Made by a program: the position numbers and the translations under genes. Below the pieces are notes generated by a model, which saw only the letters and a list, made by a program, of their open reading frames with translations, was not told where the DNA came from and ran no database searches. From Blastobasis lacticolella (taxonomy: Eukaryota; Arthropoda; Insecta; Lepidoptera; Blastobasidae), in NCBI GenBank assembly GCA_905147135.1, contig LR990050.1:7080501-7144500 (forward strand): DNA of 64,000 bases, written 5' to 3'. Shown here in pieces: positions 53,726 through 64,000 of the stretch; position 1 is the stretch's first letter, and each line of letters starts with the position of its first letter.

Positions 53726-54777
53726 AATTAAATGTTATGTTTGTATTTTTGGATTTATAGTGTTAGACGCCGCCTTGGGTAAAAATTATATTTTATTTTT
53801 GGTTAATTTTAGGATCACAGAAAAAGGTTCATTCTAGAGCGCTCAACCAAGCCTGTGAAAGAATATATACTGATATAATATTGTTGTTATAACCTATACC
53901 TATACCTATGTTATTACCTATTGACTGATATAATATTGTTTCATTTAGTTAAATCAATGGACTTATTAAATCGGTCACAAAGCCTTCGTCTTTTTGGTAA
54001 CGGTCGAAATGGATTTATGAAAGTATCTATCGACCAAAGCCATATTAATCGTAACTCGTTTTATAAAACGGCTATAGCCGTATTTCATTAAGCAGTAATC
54101 TTTTTCGCTTCTTTAAAAAAAATAAGTATAATACTGGCATACAGCCGAAACGAATGACCAAAAGTCGCAGAACTCAATTACGGTAACGAATTAATTAATT
54201 GGAGTCAGGACGAAGATAAAGGCCCAAGAGACCGAGTTGAAACGTTAAATCTGAAAAACTCGGCCGGTCTGAGAAGTTCAACAAAAATCGAATTAATTCC
54301 GAAATCCACTTTGAATTTGAATTGCGTAATAGGCAACTTTAAAATTGCCATTGTGTACCTAAATTAAACTTCCCTGCACGGCGGGCTCAAGTTTTTCAAT
54401 GACAACGTTCATGTCTGAACTCTTTCCTTGGCACTGCAGAGTTGGCCATTTATATTCCACAAGAATATGCCATTTGTTGCGTAATTTTGCTCGTTAACTT
54501 GCCCCTGGTTTCTTTCTAATGGTGTTTGTTTGTTGTATTCTGTAGTTGACGGAATTAAAAATTGAGCGTTTGCATACTGCATCCGATACGAATCAGAGAA
54601 TATACATTTATGGAGATGGCGTTCATCAGTAACCACAAACAATACCTACTTGTCTAGCATTACTATGTGTTCTCTTATTGCTCTTCTGCTAAGTGAACGC
54701 CTTCCGTTCAATACAGCTCTATAATTGGTCAATTTCATTCATTTTGGTGGACGCGTAGTGCCGATTGTCACTCAAGC
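53726..54777. other. Unique AT-rich non-coding stretch
   Basis: A near-repeat of GATATAATATTGTT is present at about 53873-53886 and 53926-53939. Nothing else is recognised. Confidence 0.35.
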
Positions 54778-54990
54778 ACAGGGGCCCCATTTCTGAACCG
54801 CTCGCATCAAGTCAAACAGATTTCAATTATTATTTTTAGCATGAAAAATTCAATATAGTTCGCATGACGCTTATTTGCCATATTTTTTAACCGTTTGATG
54901 TCGCTGTTTCTAATGTAATAAAAAATATTGAATTGGTCTTGCCGAAAATCACAAACTGAAAACCATTCGACTCGAGACGAGCGGTACAAA
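54778..54990 (+). mobile_element. MITE family M, copy 3
   Basis: The left end CAGGGGCCCCATTTCTGAAC and CGCTCGCATCAAGTC faces a right end whose complement reads CTTATTTTTGTACCGCTCGT, an inverted pair of about 30 bases. The interior TTTAGCATGAAAAATTCAAT is shared with copy 2. No coding capacity. Confidence 0.65.
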
Positions 54991-55429
54991 AATAAGATAA
55001 AATAAAATGATAATATAAATCGATGCACTCAAGTATTGTCAATCTTGTGCGTTCGCACGCACTGTGAGACCTCATAGTAACGTTTCGTCAATGAATAAAT
55101 TATACAACTTTTATTCATAAATCGTATAAATAAAAGTTGAGTGAGACAGCGTTATAATTCAATTATTTCAGGTAAGCCTCTGATCACCAAAACACTGACC
55201 CCAGTCTCGTGTACTGGGAAAATTTCGTCAAGCTAAATATTATAAAAGTATAGCGAGACTACAGATTTTTTTCCAGAATTGGATATGTCAATAATCACGA
55301 TAAACCGATTTATCATAATTCAGTCTCCTTGAGATGTTGTAGATTGGTATACCTACAAAAACCGCTTTTAAAATGTATCTTTCTGTCTTACTATATTATT
55401 ATCTAAGTTAAGAAATTCCCCAGTCATCC
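54991..55429. other. Unique stretch with a recursive-splice-like site
   Basis: Apart from the site at 55155-55178 nothing is recognised. Confidence 0.3.
55155..55178 (+). other. Candidate recursive splice site
   Basis: TTCAATTATTTCAG is directly followed by GTAAGCCTCTG (junction 55171/55172), an acceptor abutting a donor on the plus strand. The pyrimidine tract is weaker than at 7911-7930. Confidence 0.22.
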
Positions 55430-56140
55430 ATGATGGATGAGTTAATTATTTGGCTGAACGATCGACGAGCCGAGGTAAAAATCTTTTATCTGCCTTTGAA
55501 TGGGATGTTTGCAGAATAATTTCAAAGAAAAATTTCACCTAATTACCGAGATCGGCCCTCGGGCGAGGAATAACCCCCTCGAAAGGGAAATGAGCCAAAT
55601 ATTTCTTGGCATATAAAAAGAAACAACATTGGCTTCGCGATTTCATTTTATGAATTAATAAGCAGGGCCCGTTGGGAATATAAACACGATGTGAAATCAT
55701 TCTGTGAACTAAGTGGTTACTTGATTTTATTCCTAATTAAAGTACTTGATCTAATTTTGCGTTTGCATACTGAAAATGGAAAATATTCCTAAGCCATGTA
55801 GAGAACGTAGCTCATAAACAACGTCTCTTCATAATCATGTAACAATTTCAGCTAACAAGCAGCACAACAGCGTTAATCGCTTTGCACTCTGAATGCTTAA
55901 TCAAATCTAATCTTGCGCTCCGATTGAAATGGGCCTTTTGAATCGGTTTATAATTCAATGGGCCCGAGTTGACGGCAGCTTAAAGGCTTACAGGTCAGGA
56001 CGTCTCAATAGCCGGCAGGGCCCCGGCACCGCCCCGTAATGGAAGCCAGGATACAGGCTCCGTTCGCATGGAAACCCACATTGAATGTTAATTATTGGTG
56101 CGAAGATCTACCTCCGATGATTAATTAACGAGGTTCCGGT
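55430..56140. promoter_or_regulatory. Long unique island, candidate enhancer
   Basis: The block alternates GC-rich words (GATCGGCCCTCGGGCGAGGA, GGCCCCGGCACCGCCCCGTA) with homeodomain and GATA-like sites (TTAATTATT at 55442, TTTTATCTGCC at 55485, TAATCGCTTTGC at 55875, TGATTAATTAACG at 56118). No repeat match and no frame. This is the strongest enhancer-like stretch by eye. Confidence 0.3.
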
Positions 56141-57110
56141 ATACTCGTAGATGGACGTATTTGCGTTTATTTTGCGATGAGATTTCTCGTAAGAAATTGC
56201 TTTGAGGTATACGTAAGTGGTGAGTAGGCGTTACAGTTCCCGGTCGATATAGTCACATCCTTTTTAAGACATCGTTACGTATCTCCAGGTGAGATATATA
56301 CAACTTTTGGTATATTCTTCAGCATATTATGTTAAGGCTGGTAAAGTGTAGTCCGACGACGCATTGCCCCATGTCCTTATTATCAATGTATATGGTTCGT
56401 TTTAAGATTGTTAGATATGTTATTGGGCCAAATAAAGAATCGTCTATAAAAATATTATCCCAAGTTACAATTCGCGTTAGTAAACTCACGCTCTGCATAG
56501 TAAATAATCAGGGAATACTCCAACCAACTGAAGTTCCCAACGAAATTTCTTTAGAGCCATTTAGGATGGCTCATTACCTCGCCCCGTTCGTGTAATGTGT
56601 TTCAATAAGGCTATTCAGAGGCTGACTGTTGCATCCAATTCATCTGGACGCGTTCAAAAGTTAAACTGCGCTAATTTGTGCACCTTACTACCCTCCGTTT
56701 CAAAGCCACTGCACACCGATTTCCCCGAGGGATGGGGTGCTTCGTATGTCGATAAAAGGTAACTAACGTATTCGAGAATCTGAATTACTAATAAAACACC
56801 TAAATGGTGTTGGCATACATGTTATACATGGTGTACATAATTTTTGACACAAGCCTTGTGCTACAAACTTTTCAATGTCAATGCCATTATCAATACACAC
56901 GCGGTATATCGAGGTACATTTTTTATTAGTTAGACGGTAAGACATAACAGTGCCTTTGCAATGTATTTTATGTCACTTTTGTTATATAGTTCTAAAGTAT
57001 TTAATGCAATAAAGAGTTTACATACATACACACAGTGTTTATGGCCCTATATAAAATATATTTCTTATGGCTACGTAGGTATGATATAATTTAGCAATGC
57101 ACTGAGAACT
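56141..57110. other. Unique non-coding stretch
   Basis: An 88-codon plus-strand frame (56329-56595) has no domain. Nothing else is recognised. Confidence 0.35.
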
Positions 57111-57352
57111 ATAATAATAAATAATAAATAAATAAATTCTTTATTTACCAAATAGAGTATACATTTTTCTTATGCTAATCTGAAATATATTCATTCGTTG
57201 GAAGAACGCTATAAGGTTTTAACATAAGACCAGGATATTCTGATTCCTAAACTAGGATATACCTGTATTTTAGGAATCAGTGAAAGCCCGTGCGTATTAG
57301 GTTCCAATACATATTCTATCCACTTCAGCTGAATTTCCGAATATATAATAAG

Positions 57353-57356
<4 letters not shown>

Positions 57357-57445
<89 letters not shown>

Positions 57446-57525
57446 GTTTGTGTGTGCGTGTTTGTGTGCGTGTGTGTGTATGCGTGTGTGTGTGTGCGTC
57501 TGTGTGTATGCGTGTGTGTGTCTGT
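57357..57525. repeat. Compound microsatellite (TA)n(TG)n
   Basis: About 45 TA units with one or two TG interruptions (57357-57446) run into an interrupted TG/CG tract (57447-57525). It is long, alternating purine-pyrimidine, and likely to be highly variable in length. Reading frames that cross it are artefacts. Confidence 0.95.
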
Positions 57526-57566
57526 AAGTGTTCCTATGTACAGGTAGGTTAGTTGAAGATGCTCGA

Positions 57567-58022
57567 TCAACACGTTAGCAATTCTTCGGTTTCCATATAA
57601 GTTAACTTTTGTAGCCAATCTTGGGTCTTCTTTTTGATTTCATATTTTGTTAGGGAATTGATATTGAGGATTTTGTTTACTTTATTGTAGAGAACTGAGT
57701 TAATTATGTAGTACTGACGAGAGGCGAACGTGGTTTTATGAGAATCTACTACACATATATTTCTGGTATTTCGTTTGCTATTATCGATTTTAGGGCGATT
57801 ATGTGAATGTCGACGAATAATGGTGCGAAAAATATAGATTTGTCTAACAGTCAAAACTTGGGACAATGAATATAATGAACTTGTTGGAAATCTAAAGGGC
57901 TTTTTAAAAATTACTTTTAGGATCGCTCTTTGAGCCCTTTCATGTTGCAACATGTATGTCTTAGCGGATCCACCCCATACCGGGACGCAGTAAAAGAGCA
58001 GTGACTGACATAGAGCGGTATG
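57567..58022 (-). pseudogene. LINE reverse transcriptase C-terminal fragment
   Basis: About 151 codons are open, starting TALCQSLLFYCVPVWGGSAK, then HERAQRAILKV, SQVLTVRQIYIFRTI and VLYNKVNKILNI, ending TEELLTC. These align with ALCQSIITYGIISWGG, LERAQRMILKV, SNVLTVRQLFILHTV and FIYNKINTILHI at residues 828-955 of the intact protein. Identity is about 40 percent by eye, so it is a sister family, not a copy. The polymerase core and endonuclease are missing. Confidence 0.85.
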
Positions 58023-58799
58023 CTATGCTATGACTATGCTTTATCATTGTGCATAATGCAGAGCAGAAAAAGTTCGCTATCATCAAACCTTAATCCAAGG
58101 AACTGTAGTTCGATTATAAGGATAATAAGGAACTGAGGTTGCAGGCTGAGTTAACTATAAAAAAGTAAACATATTTATATGATATTAGTGGCTGAGTTGA
58201 CCCTAAAAGGGCTAATCTCTTTCATCCTTTATAGGTGTCGATACCTGCACCCCTCTAAACCGCATCCAAGCGAATGCGTCCGCATTTTTCCTCCCTCAAT
58301 CTATTTACAAAGTCACTCGGTTCGTTTTGCTCATGAAAGCGCATCTCCTTTGAACTTTCCTTGAATTATTTAATCATTTAATAGAATTACCTCGCCGTGT
58401 ACTTACAACGCCCCTATCTGTTGCGTTGCGCAGTTAGCACCACTCTCCCCTAATTGGCTAGCTATGAAAATATTTATCGTTAACTTGCCTTTGATATTGA
58501 TGCACAAGCTCATTAAATGCTGCAACAACTTTTTTATCACTCGATTTTATTGGCTATTTGAAGACGTTTAAGAGATGGTAGGGTAATGTTGCGCCACATG
58601 GTTCAATGCTTAGGTTCGACCTTATTTGTACACCACAAAACTTTAGTAGCTTATGGCAAAAAAAGGGCCCACCCCAAGCAGAAGGTCCGCTAGAAACAAA
58701 GCGCCATTTTCGTCACGCACACATTGACGTTACGTTTTCAGGCATTCTCACGCAGTTTCACGCAGAGTTCAGTCGCGACTGGCGAAATGTATTGTCAAA
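58023..58799. promoter_or_regulatory. Unique stretch with a regulatory-like part and a CpG-rich leader
   Basis: The part 58180-58570 has many TAAT/ATTA words (GAATTATTTAATCATTTAAT, CCTAATTGGCTAG). The part 58680-58799 is CpG-rich (AAAGCGCCATTTTCGTCACG, GTCGCGACTGGCGAAATG) and directly precedes the THAP-like frame, so it could be its promoter. Confidence 0.22.
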
Positions 58800-58940
58800 A
58801 TGAATAAGCGATATTTTTATAGTTGTAGTGTATATAACTGTAGTAAAAACTGTGCTTATACTTTCTTCATCTTTCCAAACGAAATTGAAAGTTAATGAAC
58901 CTCTCTGGCGCATTTTACATTAAATTTTTTGAATGGGTTC
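58800..58940 (+). pseudogene. Partial THAP-like zinc-finger frame
   Basis: From ATG at 58800 the plus strand reads MNKRYFYSCSVYNCSKNCAY then TFFIFPNEIE before a stop at 58896. A one-base shift lets it continue KVNEPLWRILH to a second stop. The order C-x4-C, FxFP, then a tryptophan about ten residues later is that of the N-terminal half of the THAP domain (C2CH zinc finger of P-element transposase and host THAP proteins). The second zinc pair is not found. Likely a broken gene or transposase fragment; a single exon of a spliced gene is possible. Confidence 0.35.
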
Positions 58941-60565
58941 AAAACATAGCCTCCTTTTGCTAAAGCACGGAACGGCAACATCGCTTTAAACCGATTTACT
59001 CATTGTTTACATGTTAATGTGCGGGAAAAATGCGACGTTGTCAAACTTCTGCGCATGGCTTGTAAGATGAAGGAGGCTAAATTGACATATCATTTGTTAT
59101 AAACAACTTGAAAAGTGTTTCAACCAGTGTCAATAAAATTGCATAATTCCACAAATTAAACCTACGGAGTCAATATAGTAGCAACCCTAGTGAGTGCGCA
59201 AGATTACGTCATAATTTCGAGGACGGCGGGAGTGGACCCTGTAAGTTTTCTTTTTTGTGCTTATGGTCTTTCTGTCTCAAACAAAATTCCCCTTTGTTAC
59301 CCGTGGTCGTTCCAAATAGGTGTATCAGAATCTGGGTACATACGCCGAAATGCAGAATCTGATTCTGATATACCTGTAGCACGAAAAAGTGCCTCGATGT
59401 GGATGCCTTGGGAAGGGATTTAAAGGCTTATATTTCCCTCAAGGCCAGGCAACCACGAGCCTCCAATATCGTTAAATGTCGTACCTCTTTCATCCATTGT
59501 CGCGCTGCGACCTCCGGGGACCTAGAGTAGGCCAATTTTTATCTCTAATTAAATACTTTAGTTGCGTGATTTTTTCATTAGGGCTCCAAATCCCGATTAT
59601 ATTTTTTAATAAACTTTATTAATCTAAACAATTAAGTGAAATTCGGATTTCTGCTCTGATATCGATTCAATGGCCGCCGTAAAGGCCGCATTGAGACATT
59701 AGAGAGCATTGACGCGACCGCTAATTGGAACTGAGGGACGAGGCGCGAACTGTGAGGGACAAATTACCTTTAGTGATGCCAAAATTGGTCTGCGTTTCTA
59801 GACCAATATCCTAATGAGTCTAGGACGTATTTATTCAACACGGATAGATCACGGGATGAACCTTGATAAGACCCAAGCTTGTGTAGGTATAATGGTTTTT
59901 ATAATTGTATTTTCTCTAGAGGTTGTGCGAGAGTAAGTATATGTCGGTCAATCGCCATATCTTAGAGAAGAAAACGTAATATAGAAGAAAGAAGAAAGTT
60001 TCGTCATATCTTATAGACAGATAGATAGAGCCGACTCATTAAAACCATATAATTCTATTACCTTCACTTTTTTAAACTTATTTACGGACTACATGGGTTA
60101 TATTATATTTACTAAGAGAAAGACTATACTACGTGTTCTACTCTAAAAAAACATAAACAGTCTCAGTTTAAGCACATGCAAGTATTGTAATATTTTTTAA
60201 CGATTGTCGTAAGGTATTCTTAAGTTCCACAAAGCGCTACTGATGGTTCGGTAGTTGAGTACAACCTAAACCATCAGCCCATCACTAGTAAATTTTAGGG
60301 TGACAATAAATTGATATGGGCCGAGAAAATTACCATACAGCCCTGAACGTATTTCACAATTGCTTTAATTACCGTTGCCCCTCGGTGGCAAGTGACGATA
60401 ATAGGAACTCACACCCTAATTTGAAGGAAAACTGCTTGTAAAGATGCCTTTTTATTTATAATTGATTTTCCATGCTTTTCATTAGTTACGGGGAATGTTT
60501 ATGACGCTGACACCATTAAGGGTCAATCGACATATAAGCTTTTATATTGTTTAGAATGGTTACTG
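58941..60565. other. Unique non-coding stretch
   Basis: Inverted words TAGCCTCCTT and AAGGAGGCTA occur at 58948 and 59072. A microexon-like arrangement is at 59920-59932. Frames are short and lack domains. No gene recognised. Confidence 0.35.
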
Positions 60566-60680
60566 TGAGCTACTGAATGATTAAACTTATTCAATTTGGT
60601 CAGGTCTCCCCCCCCACCTGTCAACAGGATCACAGAGGTCAGATCTCGAGCCCTCGCGCGAACATTGACGCCAAGATTAT
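60566..60680 (+). mobile_element. Short SINE family B copy with perfect 21-bp target-site duplication
   Basis: Fragments of family B are recognisable: AATTTGGTCAGGTCTCCC, GGATCACAGAGGTCAGAT, CTCGAGCCCTCGCGCGAACA and the end TTGACGCCAAGATTAT. The head and middle are missing. The flanks 60545-60565 and 60681-60701 are identical over 21 bases. Confidence 0.9.
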
Positions 60681-63399
60681 TATTGTTTAGAATGGTTACT
60701 GCTAATTCCTTTCTGCAACATTTTAAACTCTTTGGCTGATTGGTGTCTACTAGAGTAGAAAGCACTAATTGGGCTATTTATGAGTGTCTTAGTAGGCGAT
60801 TATTGTCGAAAAGGGGCAGAGCAGCTGTTCTTTAGTCAACTAAAGAAAATGGGCTACAGCATTTTTGGTTGTGTTTTCAAACTGCGATCTCAAATCTGGA
60901 GAGATTATAGGCGAGGGCGAGCCTACTTTCGATTTCTATGTTTGTTTTTGTATGTTTACATGGTATGGTTTGTAGGTATTGGGTAGCTCTCGACCGAATT
61001 GTGGCTTCGATATGGGTGTTATGTTACATGAAGCGGATTCAATTTTGTTTCAACAAAAATGGCAACACATTTTACATGTTATTTCAGTTTAAAATAATAT
61101 TTGACGGGAACGTTCCAGTTGGAATAACTTGCATGAATATTAGCTTCTTCGTTAATTCAGCGAAACGAATGAAAATCAACCGTAATTATCATATCATATC
61201 GAATAAATTAGTTTCTTGCGAAGCGAGCCACGTGGGTAAACAGAATCGTTGGTTCGATCGCAAACAATTTTCAATTTTGGCTCAGTAATTACCGCGTTTT
61301 GCATAAATGCAGTGTTCGCCAGAATAAATTAACGTTACATTGTAGTAGCCATTTGCAGTTCTAATTTAATACCTCATCGTTTTTGTTGCTAGGCTTTATA
61401 TTGTAAGTAGGTTTATTTTTTCATATTTAAGCCAGTTCAACCATACGCTGAGTTATGGAGCGTTTTATCTAGGTGTAGGATATAATATTGATATAATATT
61501 GTAACCATTTGTATTGTAAACTAAGGCAGATAAAGATTTTCCATTTCCATTTAGAAAACAAATTAAATAATATAATATTTTAAATAAATTTACATATTTT
61601 AAAAGTATGTACCGGTTTGTCCGGTTTTTATGAGTAGCGTATAACTGCGACGGAATATCGGAACACATTACTTTACCTACCTATTTCTTTTTACAAAACC
61701 ATAGCATTCGATAATTAAATTATAAAAGGACCACGCTAAGTCCGAATCGACTGATAGTGGTTGCAAATTATAAAGTGTGGATATGGCAATATCGATTGGA
61801 TAATCTGTCCTTGTCAGTCATTGCCCATTATTATTTAGGTGATTCGCACACTGGAACGCAGCACCGTACGGTTGAGCGTGACGTGCGTTAGTGCGTGACA
61901 TAAAGTATTTGAGCTGTCATCGGTTTCCATGGAAATCACGCATAGTCAAAAACGCATCCAGGCGCGATCGTGCGGACCCCTTGTTTTTTTTCTATGACAC
62001 ATTTGACACGCGTGTTCTGTAGTCAATATTGCCATATAGGTCGACTGTAATACGTACTGAATTTAGTGCTGAATCCAAAGAGATAGTATACATATATTGG
62101 CTAACTCCACGGGCTGTCCCTAATGAAATGTACAAAATATCGAATGCTTTGTGGGGAAACTTTCTGATTGTTTAATGCAATATTTCCAAAGCCAAAGCCA
62201 AGTGTGTCATGTACCAAAGCTTTAGCATCTACAAACCGACAAGGATCAAGAATACATCATAAACGTGGCGTAAAAAGGAACTAATATTCCGCTTATTTGA
62301 AAAGTCCATTTTTAATATGGCGGCATGCATATGGGCGTAGCCCCCGCCCCACCTAGCAAAATGTATGAACTGAAGAGCAAAATAAGAAGAGAAAAAGTTG
62401 CAATTTGTCTCAGTCGGTCACTCGGTAGTCTCACGACTACCAGTGATTTGTTTATCACACTCTTTCGTTCCTTGATAATATTTCGTATAGCCGCGTATTT
62501 TTCGTTACATTATCTCTTTATCTTTCTGACATTGACATTTCGTATGGAAGCAATCAACAATACCACGCACTAATTCGTCAAACTGACAAATAAATTGAAG
62601 TCGATCACACTCATGATCGAAATGCATCGCCTTCTGACTATAATCTAAAGTAGTAGTACATCTGAATACTTGTCCATCATATATACTTGCTCTTAACTGA
62701 TAATAATTTTGTAAATATATCCTATTGCTAGAAGAACGTCGCCTACGTTCAATTCGAATATTAGGCGGTTGGGCTGCGGATCAGATAAGTTTTTGGCGCT
62801 GTACTTTCTTCATAAAAAGGCGTCAAATAGGCCGCTGCTGTGAAGTGAGGTCTCCAGGATTGTCAGATAGGTGTTCCGTTACTCAGTTCTCAAATTATTT
62901 TTCGCCTAAATAATATAATTTTATGAAAAGACAATTTGGAACATTTCTAAATTTTTGAATGTAAGTATATAAAACAATATAAAAATTACACATATTTCCA
63001 AATTTTGCCAAAATGACGAATAAAGGGCCCAATCTTGTAACACAAGTGGTCTATGGAAAAGCAGCTCTGGAGTTGTCTATGGAAACCGTACGGTGATGCG
63101 GGTCCGCAACCACGAGCGGGGATGCGTTTTCTCGATGAATAATATTTTTCAAGTCAGTCAAATTCTTTGTTAAGACTTTTGCGAATGATGTTCTATGACG
63201 CATAAGTTGCCATACAGAGATTTTTTTATTTATTATTTAATAAGCGGTTCGGACTTGGCGTGGTCTTATTATATCTACTTTTAATTTTAAGTTTGGTGGG
63301 CTTACATTTAATTTTTTTACTAATGATTGTTTTCGGGAATAAATATTTATTTAATCACTGGTACCGTCAATAAAAACACAACTAGGTAGGTTTAAAACC
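60681..63399. other. Unique non-coding stretch, 2.7 kb
   Basis: A plus-strand frame at 60938-61288 (116 codons) is the longest here but has no recognisable domain, no strong start context and AT-driven composition. No repeat family recognised. A small hairpin GGTAGTCTCACGACTACC lies at about 62424-62441. Confidence 0.4.
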
Positions 63400-63670
63400 T
63401 TTTCATTTAAAAAAACTCAGAATAAGCCTTAAAATAGGTGAAATTTCGTTTATGTCTGCCTTGTCCAAAGCGATTAATCCTAATAAAGTGGAAGGTCTAA
63501 TGTCCTGTCGAAATATTAGGGTGTTGGCGGGGATCCCATTGTCATCGGCCCGCCATTTTGCAGAATACCCGATAATGGAGGCAATTAAAATGTATGGAGG
63601 CTTAACTGCAATGCCCTGCACCGAAATTAATTTATAGTCACGGCGAAATAACCCCAATTTCGTACGGAAC
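63400..63670. promoter_or_regulatory. Unique island open on both strands, candidate regulatory element
   Basis: Frames of 84 codons (63657-63403, minus) and 61 codons (63452-63637, plus) overlap fully, with no domain on either. It has a K50-homeodomain word TAATCC (63475-63480) and TTAATTTATAG. GC is above its flanks. Confidence 0.25.
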
Positions 63671-64000
63671 CCTACTCGCCGTAAACGTCGTGATTAGGTT
63701 CATCTTTAGTACCTAACATTGTGGAGTATTTTGCGGGTGCCTAGGTACTAAGCTGTTTTATTCACGTGCAAATTACAGCAGAACTAATTAAACTATTTTT
63801 TGTTTAACAGTTACAACGTAATCACATATTTTAGTTCTTATATATCATCGAGCAGGCGTTTTATAGTATGGACGAATTTTACACATAAAAATTAAATTCC
63901 TACAACGCATTTCATACATTAGTAATAATTGATGACATAATATAAAATAAATAATCAATGACATTATAACTATTATTGAATGACATTTTTGTATCTACTT
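63671..64000. other. Unique AT-rich non-coding end of window
   Basis: Nothing recognised. Confidence 0.35.

Larger units (their letters stand above)
57111..58022 (-). mobile_element. 5'-truncated LINE related to the intact copy
   Basis: It includes the C-terminal reading frame (58022-57567), a 3' UTR with a (CA)n(TA)n tract (57525-57357), an AATAAAG signal (complement of 57139-57145) and an A/T-rich end AATTTATTTATTTATTATTT. The 3' architecture equals that of the LINE at 20773-24610. Confidence 0.8.

Noticed and set aside
57290..57618. Repetitive IYIYIY and HTHTHT proteins
   Set aside because: Pure translations of the (TA)n and (TG)n microsatellites.
60938..61288. 116-codon plus-strand gene
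   Set aside because: No domain, weak start context, composition as in surrounding AT-rich DNA.
1..64000. CRISPR array, prophage, operon or bacterial contamination
   Set aside because: No spaced direct repeats, no tightly packed genes, and repeat content typical of an insect genome.

Overview
This is 64 kb of AT-rich eukaryotic (insect) DNA. The interspersed repeats resemble moth and butterfly families: tRNA-headed SINEs, 5S-rRNA-headed SINEs, short 3' ends of LINEs that finish in a shared tail, Helitron-like short repeats ending in CTAG, and many MITEs. From these I infer a lepidopteran genome. No bacterial features, CRISPR array, rRNA operon or canonical tRNA gene is present, and no host protein-coding gene can be read with confidence. 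The window looks like intergenic sequence or the inside of very long intron(s).

Layout. 1-8 kb: unique AT-rich DNA with one or two SINEs, Helitron-like repeats, a LINE 3' end (4.4-4.7 kb) and a 430-bp long-TIR MITE (7.0-7.5 kb). 8-10 kb: a cluster of good plus-strand splice signals. 10-20 kb: dense short repeats, including a full SINE with a 13-bp target-site duplication (15.4-15.7 kb). 20.6-24.6 kb: an apparent 15-nt microexon on the plus strand, followed by an intact non-LTR retrotransposon on the minus strand (979-codon endonuclease/reverse transcriptase, catalytic residues present). 25-31 kb: unique DNA with GC-richer islands, plus a MITE nested in a Helitron-like repeat. 31-41 kb: LINE C-terminal relics, an RTE-like relic split by a SINE, a fold-back MITE, a second 5S SINE and a second copy of the LINE tail. 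41-48 kb: unique islands, a miRNA-like hairpin at 44.0 kb, MITEs, and a three-level nest of insertions at 47.6-48.2 kb. 49-57 kb: mostly unique AT-rich DNA. 57.1-58.0 kb: a 5'-truncated relative of the intact LINE carrying a (TA)n(TG)n tract in its 3' UTR. 58-64 kb: unique DNA with a THAP-like zinc-finger reading frame and a small SINE with a perfect 21-bp target-site duplication.

How it fits together. The only evident working gene is the LINE at 21.2-24.1 kb. The SINEs and MITEs are non-autonomous passengers of such elements. Plus-strand signals (recursive-splice-like sites near 7.92 and 55.17 kb, a microexon at 20.6 kb, a splice cluster at 9 kb) would fit a plus-strand host gene spanning the window, but that is inference from splice signals alone. 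The unique islands with homeodomain, GATA and TCF-like words may be enhancers; this needs cross-species comparison.
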